Positions 11,334-24,700 of a stretch of DNA of 64,000 bases are shown in pieces. The position numbers and the translations under genes were made by a program. The stretch comes from Auriscalpium vulgare (lineage: Eukaryota; Basidiomycota; Agaricomycetes; Russulales; Auriscalpiaceae). The number at the start of each line of letters is the position of its first letter. Positions within the stretch are counted from its first letter, which is position 1. The stretch lies in NCBI GenBank assembly GCA_019915015.1, contig JAHBBC010000007.1, forward strand, positions 1,488,001 to 1,552,000, in the 5' to 3' direction. The notes beneath the pieces were generated by a model, which saw nothing but the letters and a program-made list of their open reading frames with translations, did no database searches and had not been told where the DNA came from.

Positions 11334-13011
11334 AATCCCACTGTCGTTTTGAAGCATTCACTTCTGCACCAATGACGTAGAGCTGTTGCTCGATGCATGC
11401 CTGTGACACAGGTTCGTGGAAATGCTTGTGTGTTCTTCATTGATGCTAATCGTGCTCCGACGCACTGCTAGACACACCTGTCAAATGACGGGATTTCCTT
11501 GACCTCTGTGCTGTGAGAGAAGTTGCGCAATCAATTCGCGCAGCATGCATAGTGCATGATCGGCGTCCCTTTACATATCCGGGGCCATTGACTGATGGAG
11601 TCAGACAGCTGATCCTGAGCTTGCGAAGGTGGAAGCTTGTCTACTTCTGCCTCGGGGAGACTAGATGTAGTATCCCGTGGGACGCGTCGACATGCGGCAA
11701 ATCCAATCGCGTGGAAAACTTACTGCGCCGCAGCTCGCGACTTCTATCGGGACGTGTACTGAGTTCTGTTCTGCGTCAGAAGGAACGCGTGCAGGCCTTG
11801 ACGAACTTACGGACTAGCGTGAAGTGCGCAGTTAACGTGGGCACGTGCATCGCCGGACCGCTGGGAGTTAGCTCCTTTTCGCGGGTCAACCGTTCCACCC
11901 GAAAAGGAAGCTGCTTACGCTAGCCTCCGTCTCGCCGGTGCCGCGCCGGCGGCATCGGCGCACGGCCTTAAACAATGTATCTCGCTATAATGCATTGGTA
12001 AATAAACTCCATTCTGTTGCATGTGGCTTGTTTGTGATCTGTGGCCACTCTAGTACTGTGGTAAACTTCAACAGAGTGATTTTGAGGAAATTCAATGAAT
12101 ATCGCAATTATATTCTGATCATGTAGGACGGGTCCCGGGGGAGGGTAATAGTATGGGTGCGGGGTATAGTAAGGGCAATAATGTGGTAGATTATAGGTAG
12201 TACATATGCATAGGGGTTTGGGGAGGGTGGGGAAGGGGTGCAGGGACGGCAGGAAGTGCCAGCGGGGCAGAGTCCGAGAGGAGCAGGAGCACGACTCGGC
12301 GGCCGTGCTTCTGCCGTAGCCGCCGGAGGCGGCACACCAGCGCTGGGCGCTGGTGGGGCAGGCGCCGCTGATGCTCGAGCTCTGCGGGACAAATGAGATA
12401 CACATAGTAGATAGAAGAAAAAGAATACATACTGGGCCTTCTCGTGGGCAGCAACAGAGAGCGCGTCTGGCTTTGGGACCCGTGTCGTACCCTGCTTCAA
12501 CTTCGACGGACTGTCGACGGCCCGCGGCGGGACAGGGCGGGACCCCGAGAACTACTCGACGGCCAATGACATGATTGATGCGTGTTCGTCGTGAGAGTCG
12601 TCGAGAGTGAACGTAGAGAACATCGGGGGCGGGAGCAGCAACGGCGAGGAAGTACTGGGAAGAGATTCAGATGAACTGTGGCCTGCTTGTACTCTCTGAA
12701 CAGTTCCGGCCACACGAGAATGTCATTGATTTATTATATTTTATTATTGAGGACCGGCCGTCGGCGGCGCGGCGGAGGTTATGTAAGTACCTGCCTTTTT
12801 GGGTACAGCTGGTTGACCCGCGAAAAGACAATAGCTACCGCTGGGCCGTGTTATCTGATTCGTGCGCAGACGCTGAGCTCCTAGTCTGCGCCCCGTATAT
12901 GGCCTGCGGGTCAGCCTCTCTCTTCAGATTTTTCCCCCGCTCGCTGCTCAGAGTAGGTGTTATTCCACTCGAATCGTCCCCATGTGCTCACATTCGCACT
13001 GCTTAGAGCCC
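11334..13011. other. Intergenic, no confident gene
   Basis: This 1.7 kb lies between LYRM2 and the RdRP gene. A possible small minus-strand gene around 12.6-12.1 kb was examined. It shows a compositionally plausible stretch (KQGTTRVPKPDALSVAAHE) but has an in-frame TAG upstream and no recognisable family. Nothing else is supported. Confidence 0.4.
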
Positions 13012-16000
13012 ATGGAGATCTTTATGCGCGGCATTCACTGGCAAGTCGACAAGCTAGACCTACAACGCGAGGTGGCCAAAATCCTACACAGCCCCAGCTA
13101 CAGTGGCTACTCGCATCTGCCCTTGAATTTCGAGGTCACATTGTTTCCCCCAAATGGGGCCACCAGAGCGGCGCATCGAGGGTTAGGAATCCTAGCCCTT
13201 CCAACACCTGAAGTCGGGCAACGATTTCTCAACGAATACGGAGGGAACAGGCCATACATTCCCCTGCAGGTTCGCGGTCACAACGTCAGCCTATCCGCCT
13301 CAAATAGACCGCCCTCTATGCCAGTCCTCGATCGCATACGGCGCATGCCATACGTTCCCCCAGAGGTGGCCATGCGGGAGCAAGCCCGAATCGAAGAACT
13401 TCAAATGGGTGTAGTTGGACTCCGGGAAATTCAATTTGCCTGGGAGACTCGTGCGAGAGAGTTATCCATCGAATGGCGGAAGGCATACGCAGGGGACTGC
13501 CAGTTGTCATTCGGCCACGAGCGGCGCGAGCTGCGCATCCAGACTCTCGAAGACAGCGACACTATACGGTCTATTGTCGTTCATTTCTCTCAGGTGGATT
13601 GGTCTGCTGCCGGTGTCGACGAGGCAACACAACGCCCCACCATCTTCCTTTCACTCCGATCCCGACCTGTCTACGACAGCACTCCCTCTAATTTTGTGCG
13701 CCTTCAGAATTCACTAGGGAGGTCGGACGCACCCAAACGTCAACGACTTCTGTCTTTGTACGAGGACGACCAAGACCATATGCGTGTCCTGCCGTACGCA
13801 TCGTTGGCGATTCGGCTGATTGCGAGGTCCCCTCATGACATGGACGAATTCTTGCGGCTCTGCAAGACTGCGAACTTGCGTCGCCCACTCGATCTTTGTC
13901 ATGTCGCAAGAACGCTGGGACGGTTCTCCGAGACTTACATGGCGCAGTTCCGCGAGTGGATCAAAGATCTGGACTGGGCCGTTGCCTTCCAGGTTGAGCT
14001 GATGCTTTCCTTTGTCCTCGCTGACATCCCAGAGCTATTGTCTCTTCGTGGTCGCATCGAGCGCACGCTAGCTTCCAAGGGATCTGCCTTCACCGTGGCA
14101 CTCTTGAAACATTTTCAACGCTGCTTAGGGGTCCCGGATTCTGCCACGAATCAGTCCATGGGAGACATTTATCGTCGATGCGACCGAGACCTCGCTTCTC
14201 GACCGCCACCCGCTCCAAGGAACCCAGCTGACGGTGTCTTTGAATGTTTCCACGTCTCTGTCACGCCCACAGCCATGAAGCTCCAGGGACCATTGCCCGA
14301 GCGGTCAAACCGGGTTCTACGGACTTACGCGAACAACATCGACAGCTTTATTCGCGTCAGCTTCGTGGAGGAAACTGACTTGGCGTATCAGCACGACCGG
14401 GAGATCGACGGGCCGCCATTCATAGCTCGTTGGGTCAGGCGCATACTCCGCGACGGGCTCACCATCGCTGGACGCCACTTCCACTTCCTCGCATACTCGC
14501 AGTCTGCCCTCAAATCGCACACAGTGTGGTTTGTGAAGCCGTTTAAGGACAATACTGGGAGGACAATCAACGCACCCATCATCATCAGCGGCCTGGGGAC
14601 GTTCAAAAACCTCGAATTCGACCCTTATCTGATTTATTGCCCCGCGCGGTACGCGGCGAGAATCTCGCAAGCCTTCACGACGACGGACTCGTCAATCACT
14701 GTTGAAGCGGAAGAGATCTTTCCAGTGGACGACATCATGTCGCCATGTGGCAAGTGGAGCTTCACTGACGGCGTCGGCACAATCTCGCCGCACCTTGCGC
14801 GTGACATATGGAAGGAGCTGCGCAAAGGACGCAAGCGCGTCGCCAACCGCGCTCTCGCCTATCCTCGGGCCTTTCAGATTCGTTTCATGGGGTCCAAGGG
14901 AGTGCTCAGCGTGGACCACACGCTCAAGGGCCGTGCCATTAACTTGCGGAAGTCCATGATCAAGTTCGAGGCTCCCAACTCCCTGAACGTGGAGATTGCA
15001 CAAGCATTCGTGCGCCCCAGCAAGTATTATCTCAACCGGCCCTTGATCATGATCCTCGAAAACATGGGAGTACCATACGAGGTGTTCGAGAAACTGCAGA
15101 CTGCGGCCGTTCGGGACGTGCGCGGGGCCACCGAGTCCGTTCAGAATGCTGCGAAAGTCCTAGATCAATATGGGCTGGGCACGTCGTACAGGCTCTCCTC
15201 GACGCTTCTCCAACTCGGGAAATTAGGTGTCAGGCAGCCGCAGGATGGGTTTTACCACCAGATGCTAGACTACGCAATACATCACATCCTCCGTGACCTC
15301 AAGCATCACGCAAGGATCCCCGTTCGTGATGGGTACACGTTGGTCGGCGTTGCCGATATACATGGATACTTGGAAGAAAGTGAAGTTTTTGCGTGCGTCT
15401 CTGACCCCGAGACTCATTTGCTCCGGTACCTGGAGGGCCCGCTGCTCGTGTCTCGCTCTCCAACGATACACCCAGGTGATGTACAGGTCGTCCGGGCTCT
15501 TGGACTCCCTCCGAAAGGGTCGCCGTTCGAATTAGAGTCCTTGGTAAACACGGTTGTCTTCTCCGTCAAAGGTGCGTCATTTTATGGCGAATGCTACGAT
15601 ATCAAGGCTGATACATACATCTCAGGTGTCAGGCCGCTACCGTCATGCTTAGGTGGTGGTGATCTCGACGGCGATGTCTACAATGTGACCACATTCAGAG
15701 ACCTCCATCCCCAATTTGTATGCCCGCCCGCTCTATATGACCCAGCGCCTAAGAAACTCTTGGACCGGCATAGCACAATGGAGGATGTTGCAGACTTTGT
15801 GGCAGATTATATCCTCAACGACGTGAGCGGCATTCAGAAATCAATCGCTCTCTATGTCTCACAAAATGATGCAGCTCCTCGGCCTGGTGGCCATCAATTG
15901 GCTCCGGATTGCTGATTCCAGTGAAGAGGGAATCTTCGATCTCGACTGTCTAACATTGGGTGAAATCCACAGCCACGCAGTGGACTACCCTAAGAGTGGC

Positions 16001-16693
16001 CTTCCAGTCAAACTAGAAGACATTCCAAGGCCCAAGACGAAGATGAAGCCGGACTGGAATGCGCCGGAGACGGTCAATACCGACGACTCAGCAAATTTCT
16101 ACCCGAGCACGCGAGCAATCGGAAGATTATTTCGGGCCATTGACCTCCCCCCGGTGGAAGCATCGACATCTCGTCGTCGCCGTACACAACATGGCAGCAA
16201 CGAATTTGAAGACATATTCGCAGAACTGTGTCTTGATGGCCCACAGAATGATCCCGTTTTCACTGCCGTCGAGAACCGGGTCGCGGAATTCATCGACGTC
16301 GAGCCGCACAGTGACTACGTTCGCATGGCTATGCAGGAGCTGGAAGGCTACGCCGACGAGCTCGTCAGCATATGCGCTGCCAATACGCTGACGCAGCGCC
16401 GAAATGCAGTTCTCTCCGAGGCGGAAGTCACCGTTGGCACCATCGTGGCGAAATGCTCGCAGGCGCGGAGGAGAAGAGACGCCATAGCACAAGTGCGCGA
16501 CCAGACGTCCGACCTCGTGAAGCGAGTGAGACTGGACATCTGTGGCGAAGATGACTCTCCTAAGGAGGACTGGCTGAGGCGGGCTTGGGCATCATGGAAC
16601 GTCTCCCGCATACGTGAAGAGTCTTTCGGCGCGAAGAGCTTCGGATGGATTGCCTTAGGAGAGGCCTTCGATGCAATGAAGGCCATAGAGTAG
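13012..16693 (+). CDS. RNA-dependent RNA polymerase of the RNA-silencing (QDE-1/RdRP) family, 1,209 aa
   Basis: Exons 13012-15822 and 15875-16693 are joined by a GT-AG intron (acgac|gtgagc ... atgcag|ctc), giving YILNDLLGLVAINWLRIADSS across the junction. The catalytic loop CLGGGDLDGDVYN is intact, with metal-binding Asp884, Asp886 and Asp888 in the DxDGD signature of cellular RdRPs. The upstream ISGLGTFKNLEFDP, DGVGTISPHLA and RFMGSKGVLSVD blocks are also typical of this domain. The enzyme makes double-stranded RNA from single-stranded templates, feeding Dicer and Argonaute in quelling-type silencing. An RRM-like N terminus starts MEIFMRGIHW, which is why the ATG at 13012 is preferred over the in-frame ATG at 12982. 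The gene looks fully intact. Dicer and Argonaute genes are not in this window. Confidence 0.95.
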
Positions 16694-18534
16694 TCTCCGT
16701 GGCTGACCTTACCACAGAAGACAGTCGTTCTGTTCTGTAAGGTCTGCATCAAAATTACAGGGTCTGGCGGGGCAACCCCCTTCGGGGATTGCCGTAGAAA
16801 TCGTTGGTGTCTTGCCAGGCACAGATGGCGGTTGTGTCAGCAGAATTACCCTCTCGCGTCATCACAAGCAGTCATACCACCAGATTCCTGCGGCAAAAAT
16901 GTACTGCTGATACTGTATACACGACGCAAGGCACGTCAGAGCCTGACGATAGTAATGTACATGTGGAGAAAGCGCCGCGGCCGAGGGAGGCCAGACTAAC
17001 AGGCTTGACACACATCCGAGTCGGCCCCACAGCGCGTGCAAGAAGTGAACGCCCGCTAGAGGGAGTTGCGCGGGAGCGGATGTGCTCAGCGGCGGGGTAA
17101 AGCACGCCGAGCGTGCGGATAGCCCAAGTGCGAGCTGCACCGCGCATTCGAGTGTGACGTCCATGGCGGTGAGAGCGCCAGACCCGGGTGTGTGAGCCAT
17201 GGAAGACTAAGTAAGTACGACGTGGGATGGCAAGCCGGAACTCACAGAAGTGATTTAGGAGGAGAACAACATAGGGCCAGGGCTGATGGGAAGGGGGACG
17301 CGGACGGGCGGCGCGCGCAAAAGGCTAAGAACTTTCCAAGGCCCTTCGTGATCCTGTCCTTCTGCACTCGAAGACGAGTTTCGTGATGAGTTCGTCGAAG
17401 AGCCGTCGCCCACTCCCAGGGCGAAGAGGTGAGTGGTCGGAGAATTAACATGAGACGGGCCTGTGCAAAAATGCCAGCCGGGCGAGGGCGAGGATACGAG
17501 GATAATGAAGACCAGTGGGCCACGTTGCGGACCCGGATGTGGCGAGTTCTTGAGCACCATCCCGAATTTACTCACCCCGTGAACCCGAGGTAAAGCGCGG
17601 TATAACGAGCCGATGTGCGCCGATGTGCACGGCACTGAGCTGTGGGCTTCAGTGTCCCGTGGTCACCGCGCCGCACTGGATTTGCACGATTGCTGCGCCA
17701 AACTCAAAGCAGCTACGAAAAGAATTGGGGCAACTTTCCTGCGGATACGGATGGCTCTTAATGCGGTAGTGGTGACAATAGGCAAGTGGTATGTGACTTG
17801 GGAACGCGACGGCCTCTAGGTTGGATGGGGGATTATCCTTGACTCGTCCACTTCAGCGCGTGAGCAGACTCAACCGCGATGCGGTTTTCTTCCCTGGCAC
17901 ATGTCGTGCATGCGCACTGGTGACTGCGCGTAAAATCAGTAGCTTTCCATTGACAACGATGAGTCAATCACGCACCTTGCACGCACCTCCCATGTGAGGG
18001 CTCTTTTGTGCTGCAACAGTACAAGGCATCACATGTGCAATCTCCCGATCGCCTTGGGGAGCAAATGGAGTGTCTCGATCGTTTTGAGAGGGTTTAGGTA
18101 GCAAGAAAAGTGCGGGATATGGAGAGCAGGGACGAAATTTGTCTGGTACGCTCTGTGACAGCGAGTGACTATCGTGACAACGCGTCCACAAAACGATCAG
18201 CGCGCTCAACTCACGTGGTTCCGCTGACTGTTTTGTCTTACGAGGGCTGCTGATGTGCGCGGAGGGTCCTACCAAAAAAGGTGCGAAGGGGGTTGCCCAC
18301 CAAGGCCCTGTAATTTTGATGCAGCCTAGCCATAGAGCAGGACGAGAACTCATGGGATACATAGCACTGCACTATATGACACCCCCATCGCGATCATCAG
18401 AGCACATGAAGTATTTGCATCATACACAGACCTGGCACAACAAGAAGGCCACTCCCAGCCAGGGAGTGCAGCTTTTGCAATGCGGCAGATCATAACGGAT
18501 TCCAACATCCCAAGGCTTAGACGGGGGTCGGCGC
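16694..18534. other. Intergenic, no gene supported; contains a strong hairpin
   Basis: This 1.8 kb lies between the RdRP 3' end and the 3' end of SMD2. No open frame in it has recognisable motifs. It should hold both 3' UTRs. The only conspicuous structure is the UUCG-type hairpin at 16771-16793. Confidence 0.5.
16771..16793 (+). other. UUCG-capped hairpin downstream of the RdRP gene
   Basis: GGCAA and TTGCC arms enclose CCCC...GGGG around a CTTCG loop, giving a nine-pair stem with one bulge. It lies 77 nt after the RdRP stop, so it would sit in the 3' UTR. The structure is seen in the sequence; any role is unknown. Confidence 0.5.
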
Positions 18535-19142
18535 TTATGCCTGGTTGCGCAGTACTGTAAGTACAAGGTTTAGTGAGGATGTAGTAGATATGCGCATGAC
18601 AACTGCATACCTAGAATTACAGAGTCCCCTCTGAAAACAGCATGATGAGCCCAATACTGTAAGAGATAGAAGAAAAACTGACCGTAAAAACATTTTGCTG
18701 ATGAACCGATCCTTGTTGACAGGCTTCTTGTTCTTGCCTTTCGGAATCTCTGTCCACATCTACAATACAGGGTCAGGAAATGTGCAGAAATTCCCAGAAC
18801 ATACAACGTACCTCCTTCACGTTCTCCAAAACCTGCGATCGGCCAGCGAAGATGTCAAGAGATGCGACTAAGGAGGGATACGAAGCACGCACCATGTTGC
18901 TGTGGCGGTCAAAGGCTTTCACGCGAGCCAGGAGCTTTTTGTTGTTGCGGAGCGAGATCAGGACTTGTGTGTGGTTTCGGACGGCCTGTTGGAGCACCGA
19001 CAGCGGTCCTTGACTGATCTCATGTTCCTCCAGTTGCCGCAGTTGCGCTTCATCTAGCTCAGACTTTGGGACATGGACGTATTGACTGCTCAGAGATCAG
19101 CTTTTCGACGACGGATCAGATCATAGATAGAGCACACCTCAT
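18535..19142 (-). CDS. SMD2: Small nuclear ribonucleoprotein Sm D2, 111 aa
   Basis: Six exons (minus): 19142-19138, 19085-18893, 18832-18812, 18759-18683, 18630-18611 and 18554-18535. Splicing gives a complete SmD2: [37 protein letters not shown], then Sm1 motif [20 protein letters not shown], the SmD2-specific insert with [16 protein letters not shown], and Sm2 motif [18 protein letters not shown]. SmD2 is one of seven Sm ring proteins on U1, U2, U4 and U5 snRNAs and is essential for splicing. The first coding exon is only five nucleotides (ATGAG), and three internal or terminal exons are 20-21 nt. The start was chosen because ATGAG plus the next exon restores the reading frame exactly, and the protein length equals the family norm. 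Confidence 0.95.
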
Positions 19143-19355
19143 TGTCGGTGAACTCTTCGTTGACTACGCTTGAGCAGGACGGAAGATATGGAGTCGACGA
19201 GGGCGGGATCGAAGAGAGGCACCGCGAGGCGTGAGCAAGGCGCGGCTGTGGCTGAAAGCCTGAACAGGCAATCGAGAAAAGTTCGGTCATGGTGAACACT
19301 GCAACTCACTCTCAACTGGCTTGCACATCATACTGCCCTTCGACACAACTTCACC
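19143..19355. promoter_or_regulatory. Shared divergent promoter, SMD2 / NOP7
   Basis: 213 bp separate the opposed start codons of a splicing factor gene and a ribosome-biogenesis gene. Shared expression is a reasonable inference; no specific motif is claimed. Confidence 0.55.
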
Positions 19356-21434
19356 ATGGGCCGCTTGAGACAAAAGGGAAAGGCTGGTGCGGCCAAGGCG
19401 TACATAACGCGATCAATGGCCGTCAAAAAGCTACAATGCTCGCTCGCGGACTTCCGCCGACTATGCATCCTGAAGGGTATGAGGCCGTATTCACCATACG
19501 ACTGCATACTGACGACTTTTCTAGGTATATTCCCTCGAGAGCCTAGATCAAGAAAAAAGGCGAACAAGGGCTCCTCTGCACCGACGTCATTCTACTACAC
19601 AAAAGACATCGCGTACATCGCGCACGAGCCGGTCCTCAAGAAACTGAGGGAGCACAAGGCCTTCGCCAAAAGGCTGGCACGCGCGCTGGGAAGGGGGGAG
19701 TGGAGTTCTGCGAAGAGCCTGGAGGACAACAAGCCCGTGTATCGCCTTGACCATATAATTAAAGAGAGGTGCGCCTTTGCTAGCCATACCGCCGTGAGCG
19801 GAGACTAACGGCTTGCAGATATCCAACATTCGTCGACGCTGTTCGCGACATCGACGATGCACTGTGCATGATCTTCCTCTTTGCATCGCTTCCGTCCACG
19901 TCCCGAGTGCCGGCTTCGCTCGTAGAGAATTGCTCTCGGCTTGCGGCCGAATGGCAACTCTATGTCATGCACACCCATGCTCTTCGGAAGGTTTTCCTAT
20001 CCATCAAGGGCGTGTACTATCAGGCCGAGGTGATGGATCAAACGGTGACTTGGCTGGTACCCTACCAGTTCACTCAAAATGTGCGTTACGAAGACTTGCT
20101 TCGATGTAGCACTTTCTCTGACGCTTTATTACTGAAGATTCCTGCCGACGTTGACGTCCGTGTGATGCTTACGTTCTTGGAGCTGTATCAGACTCTTCTA
20201 GGCTTCGTTTTCTTCAAGCTCTATACCGACGCAGGCTTGGTGTATCCGCCGCCACTGGACGCAAAGAAGGAAGAGGCCGCGGCTGGGGTCGGCGCGTACG
20301 ATCTCCAAGAGAGCAGTCGAGAGCCCGTGGCAGCTGCCACGAAGAGCACTGCAGTGGAGGTTGATGGCAAGAAGGTCTCTGGGAAGAACGTCCGGCAAGC
20401 CATCAAAGCTCTCGCAGCCACAGCTTCCTCAGATCCAGATGACACCAATATGGTGGTAGACGACGACACAACGCAGCCGCAGGATGCCGAGGAAGACTTC
20501 ATTCCACAACCCTCGACTTCTCATCCAGAAGAAGCCGCCTCACTCCCGACCTTGCGCACCCTATCCTCGCTGCCTCAGTCTACATCCTCGACTTTGTTGT
20601 CCTCTTTCGTTTTCTTTTTGTCACGGGAAACCTCGCGACCTATCTTCGAGTTTCTTGTTCGCTCATTTGGAGGGCGGATAGGCTGGCCCGCGTCCTCCGG
20701 AGGCGGATCGCCTTTCGAAGAGGACGACGAGTCGATCACCCACGTCATTATCGATCGACCACTTATCGAACGGCCACGCGAGACAGACGAGGAGCGGGAG
20801 CGACGGAGACGACGAAAGTATATCCAGCCTCAGTGGGTGGTCGACTCAATCAACGCCGGGAAGCCTTTACCGGAAGAGCCGTATACTCAAGGGAAACCTC
20901 TCCCCCCTCACCTCAGTCCTTTCGGCGATCGTGCCGGCGCCTATGATCCTTCTGCTGCAACAGGAGTGGACAACACTATGGTGCAAGCCGAGAGTGACGG
21001 AAGCGAAGTCGACGGTGAAGAGGAGGACGGTGACGAGGCTGCGGAAGATGAGACCGAGGAGCACAAGGCCGCTCTCGCAGCTGGCGATGACTCGGCCATA
21101 CGGGCTGCGGAGCTAGCTGCTGAGGCGGCCGGTGTGGACTACGGGACATTTGAGAAGCAGGTGGCCAAGTCGCAGAAGAAGGCAAAGGAAACAAGGGTCG
21201 CGGATGTCCCTGACGCGGACGAGAGCATGAACAAAATGATGATGAGCAACAAGCAGCGCAAGCTGTACGACAAGCTGAAGTACACCGAGCGTAAGCGGGC
21301 AGCAGAGGTAAAGGAGCATTCGTATCGCCGGTATCGCAGAGCCTTTGCTGACGGTTGGTTCGCAGAATGCCAAGTTGGAGGAGCGGAAAAAGGCATTGCA
21401 AAAGGCCAAACGAAAGCAAGAGAAGGCGGGGTGA
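19356..21434 (+). CDS. NOP7: Pescadillo homolog, 621 aa
   Basis: Exons 19356-19476, 19525-19768, 19819-20080, 20138-21307 and 21366-21434. The N terminus [19 protein letters not shown] and the blocks [53 protein letters not shown] and [19 protein letters not shown] are those of the Pescadillo N domain. A BRCT domain follows (about residues 360-455, ending in [15 protein letters not shown]). The tail is acidic, then basic and coiled-coil ([17 protein letters not shown], ending KRKQEKAG). Pescadillo acts in the nucleolar PeBoW complex (with Erb1 and Ytm1) for 27S pre-rRNA processing and 60S assembly. Intron 20081-20137 is 57 nt and stop-free; it is removed because the family has no insertion before IPADVDVR. 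Confidence 0.95.
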
Positions 21435-21705
21435 TGGGCTGTATCCATGGTGTCTGTGATGTACTGTACTATAGGCAGCCAATCTGACAGCTGCGGAGTA
21501 CCAGCGCTCATGAGGGCAGCTGGAAAACCTGGCCAGACTCAGCTGCTTGGAGTCTATTATTAGAGACTGAAGAGTCGCGTCGCGGCGTCGGCACACGATC
21601 GTGTAAGGCCAGTTACCACACCACCACGTACTTGTCCCCTCCAGCTCTGTTATTGACACCGTCGACGCACACCCGCTCCCCGCCTTACATCCCACGGTAC
21701 AGCGG

Positions 21706-24700
21706 ATGGTCAGGTTTGGCTTCTCCGCCAAGAGCCCGCCATCCAGCAGCCACAGACGGCCCGACGCGCCCCCGCCGCCGTACGACGAACAACATCATGA
21801 TCCTCCTCTAATTCTCGGCGGCACCACCACCACCACCCAGGTCATCACCACCACCACCCAAACGACCACTCATTTCTTCTCCTTACCCCTCTGGAGACGT
21901 CGCCATCCATCCCCGTCCGCGACCACCCGACGCAGCCTCGACGCGACCGATGCCGCTGCACCCCACCCATTTCGCCCAACATCTGCTCTGACTATGTCTG
22001 CTGCAGACAAAGATTTACCGCCCACCCCGGGATCGTCAACTGAGGATCTGGCGTCCTCGTCGAACCAAGGAGATGATCCAATGAACCACGCCGACCACGG
22101 GTTTCTGAGTTCACCCTCTCGTCCTCACTTCGACTTCTCCCTCCCCGCTACCCACTCTCCTCGGAAGTCGACGGCTTCACAAGCTGCGTCGTCCCAGCCG
22201 ACCATAGCGCTGGCTCACGCAGCGCTTGGCCTAGGACTCCCGCACATCATGCCTCGGGCATCTGCCTCTTCATCGACCTCCGATGTCGCGTTCATGAGCG
22301 CTCCATCCGATGATGGCATGCATCCTCTCCAAGTGCGACGCACGAAGAGCTTCCAGAAGCTGAATACGGAGCTGTCATCGGAGGAAAGGGCACCAACGGG
22401 GGGCAAGCGGAGTCCTCGTCCTCGTCGGTTGCGAGGTATGTCCCTGGGTACCAATACTCATGGGGAGAACCAGGAGATGGATGCGACGAGGGAAGAGAAG
22501 GAAGTCCCGGTCCATGTCACTCCTCCAAGAAAGTCTTTAACGAGACGAGCCTCGTTCTGGAACCGAAAGCGTAACGACTCGCTGAGAGGCTCGAAGACGT
22601 CCCTTGCCCCCACTCCGCCGAAGATTCATCGAGAACCGTCACCACAGCCCACTCTACCCGCATTACCCCCAATCTCTCCGTTTGATTGGGACACCAACGC
22701 GACGTCTGTTTCCGTGATGTCGCAAAGCGGAGGTTTAGAGGCAGGGCCTGTACCCTCGCCACCTGGGCTTGTACGGAGCTATTCAGAACACCATTCACCT
22801 CGTTCGCACCATTCACCGCCTGCGATACCTCCGTCATCTGACACCGGTCGGCCACGACGTCCGTCCACGGCTGATGCCACTGTCGACCGCCCCCGTGCAC
22901 GTTCCATGTTTGTCGACCAACCTGATGATGTCCCTGTTTCCAGAAGCCCTCCTCCATTACCGTCTCCCATTCCGCTTCTCGAAACGCCTCCCGAGTCAAC
23001 AGACCATCCAACACTGCCTCCAGCGCGGCCTCGTGCTCACACGAACCCGCCTCTACTTCATCGTCTCTCTGTTAACCTCCTCTTTAATTTCTCGTCGTCA
23101 AGCTCGTCCGCAGTGACGGCGAGTCCGAGTAATCTCCTGCCGGACGGTATACCTTCGCAGTCTCAGGCGCCGTCTCCGCGCACCTCGACATCGCGACCAC
23201 CCTCCGAAATACCGAAGCCCAACATTGATGTAGAGTCACCCGAATTCTATGTGTCTCGGTTGATCGACGCGGTCTCCAAAGGAGAGGTTGCCACAGCGCT
23301 CGCTCGAAGGTGAGTATATGACTGTTTGCTTTCGTGACGTCAGCTCAGTGTATGAACTAGCGGCGACGAATTCTATGCGAAGGCGCTTCTGGCGTACATC
23401 AGCCGCTTCGACTTCACAGGCGATCCTCTCGATGTGGCTTTGCGGAAGCTGTTGATGGATGTCAGTTTACCTCGAGAGACTCAGCAGATTGACCGCGTCA
23501 TGGAAGCTTTCGCTGCTCGGTATAGAGACGGTAACCCGCGTCTCTTCGCGTCTGAAGGTAAGCTAGACACGTGCACTGATCTTGATACAAACTGACACTG
23601 TCTAGATCATCCGTACATCTTGGCTTTCAGTCTGATCATGCTCCATACCGATGCTTTCAATAAGTCGAACAAGCGGAAAATGACGAAAGCAAATTACGTC
23701 AAGAATACCAAGCTTCCTGGTGTGCCAGTGGAGGTGTTGGATGTACGCTTTCCTGTTTCGTCATGTCAGACGTGTGTGACAGGACTTCCAGTGTTTCTAC
23801 GACAATATTGTGTTTGCGCCGTTTATCTTCATCGAGGACCCGCTCGATGTCAACGGTCAGCGGGGACTGACGTCGGACAACAATCCTCCCCGCCTACTTC
23901 CTGGCGGTATCTCATCGCAGCACTCGCTACCGGGCAACGGCAGTTCAGTGACGCTATTGGGACGTGTCAACAAAATTGATCCGTACTATCTCATAACCAA
24001 GGTGGATTTCATTGCTTCCGCTTTGCTTTCGCATCTGAACCTCGATACAGAATCTTCTTGGCCCTCTACGGGTGGACGTTGACGCGTATGTACCTTATGA
24101 GAACCCCTACTCTCACGAAGGTACAGGCGGCCGGTGGGACGAGGCGGAGCTGCGCCGAGCATTTGCTAAGGCCGGCGTCATTGAAGTTGGCGCAGCGGAT
24201 CGGCGCATGTCGACATCGTTGTTTGCTGTCAGTGTTGGCGGCCTACCAAGTCCATACGCGAACTTCAGTGCGCCTCCGGACCTTTTGTACCCGACGTCTG
24301 GGTCCGATAACGTTTCAGCGCTGAAAGTTACCAAGGTCGGTCTGCTCAATCGCCAGGACGTCACTCTTGAAGGTGGCAAGCGAACTGTGAACAAGAAGTG
24401 GAAGGAGTGGAGCGTTATCCTCACAGGCTCTCAACTATTGTTTTTCCGGGATCCGATCTGGGCCAATAATCTCCTGGACCAAGCCACCATTAATAATGGC
24501 CAACTACTGTTCCCTCCTGTCTCTCTGCTCAAGCCTGACGAGCTGGTCTCTGTTAATGACTCTGTGGCCGTCTATGATCGAGCTTATAATAAGGTGTGCA
24601 CCATATCTGTATCACACTTGCGTGGATATTTACCGTCTCTACCAGCACTATCACACATTTCGTTTTGTAATGAAGGACGGCCGCCACTTTCTCCTGCAAG

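Noticed and set aside
12108..12620. Small minus-strand gene with an in-frame TAG (MFSTFTLDDSHDEH...TAG...KQGTTRVPKPDAL)
   Set aside because: The stretch looks partly protein-like, but there is no family match and the splice pattern is ambiguous; readthrough or a pseudogene cannot be argued from this alone.
16862..17200. Minus-strand hydrophobic ORF of 112 codons
   Set aside because: No conserved features and no splice continuation; probably chance in non-coding DNA.
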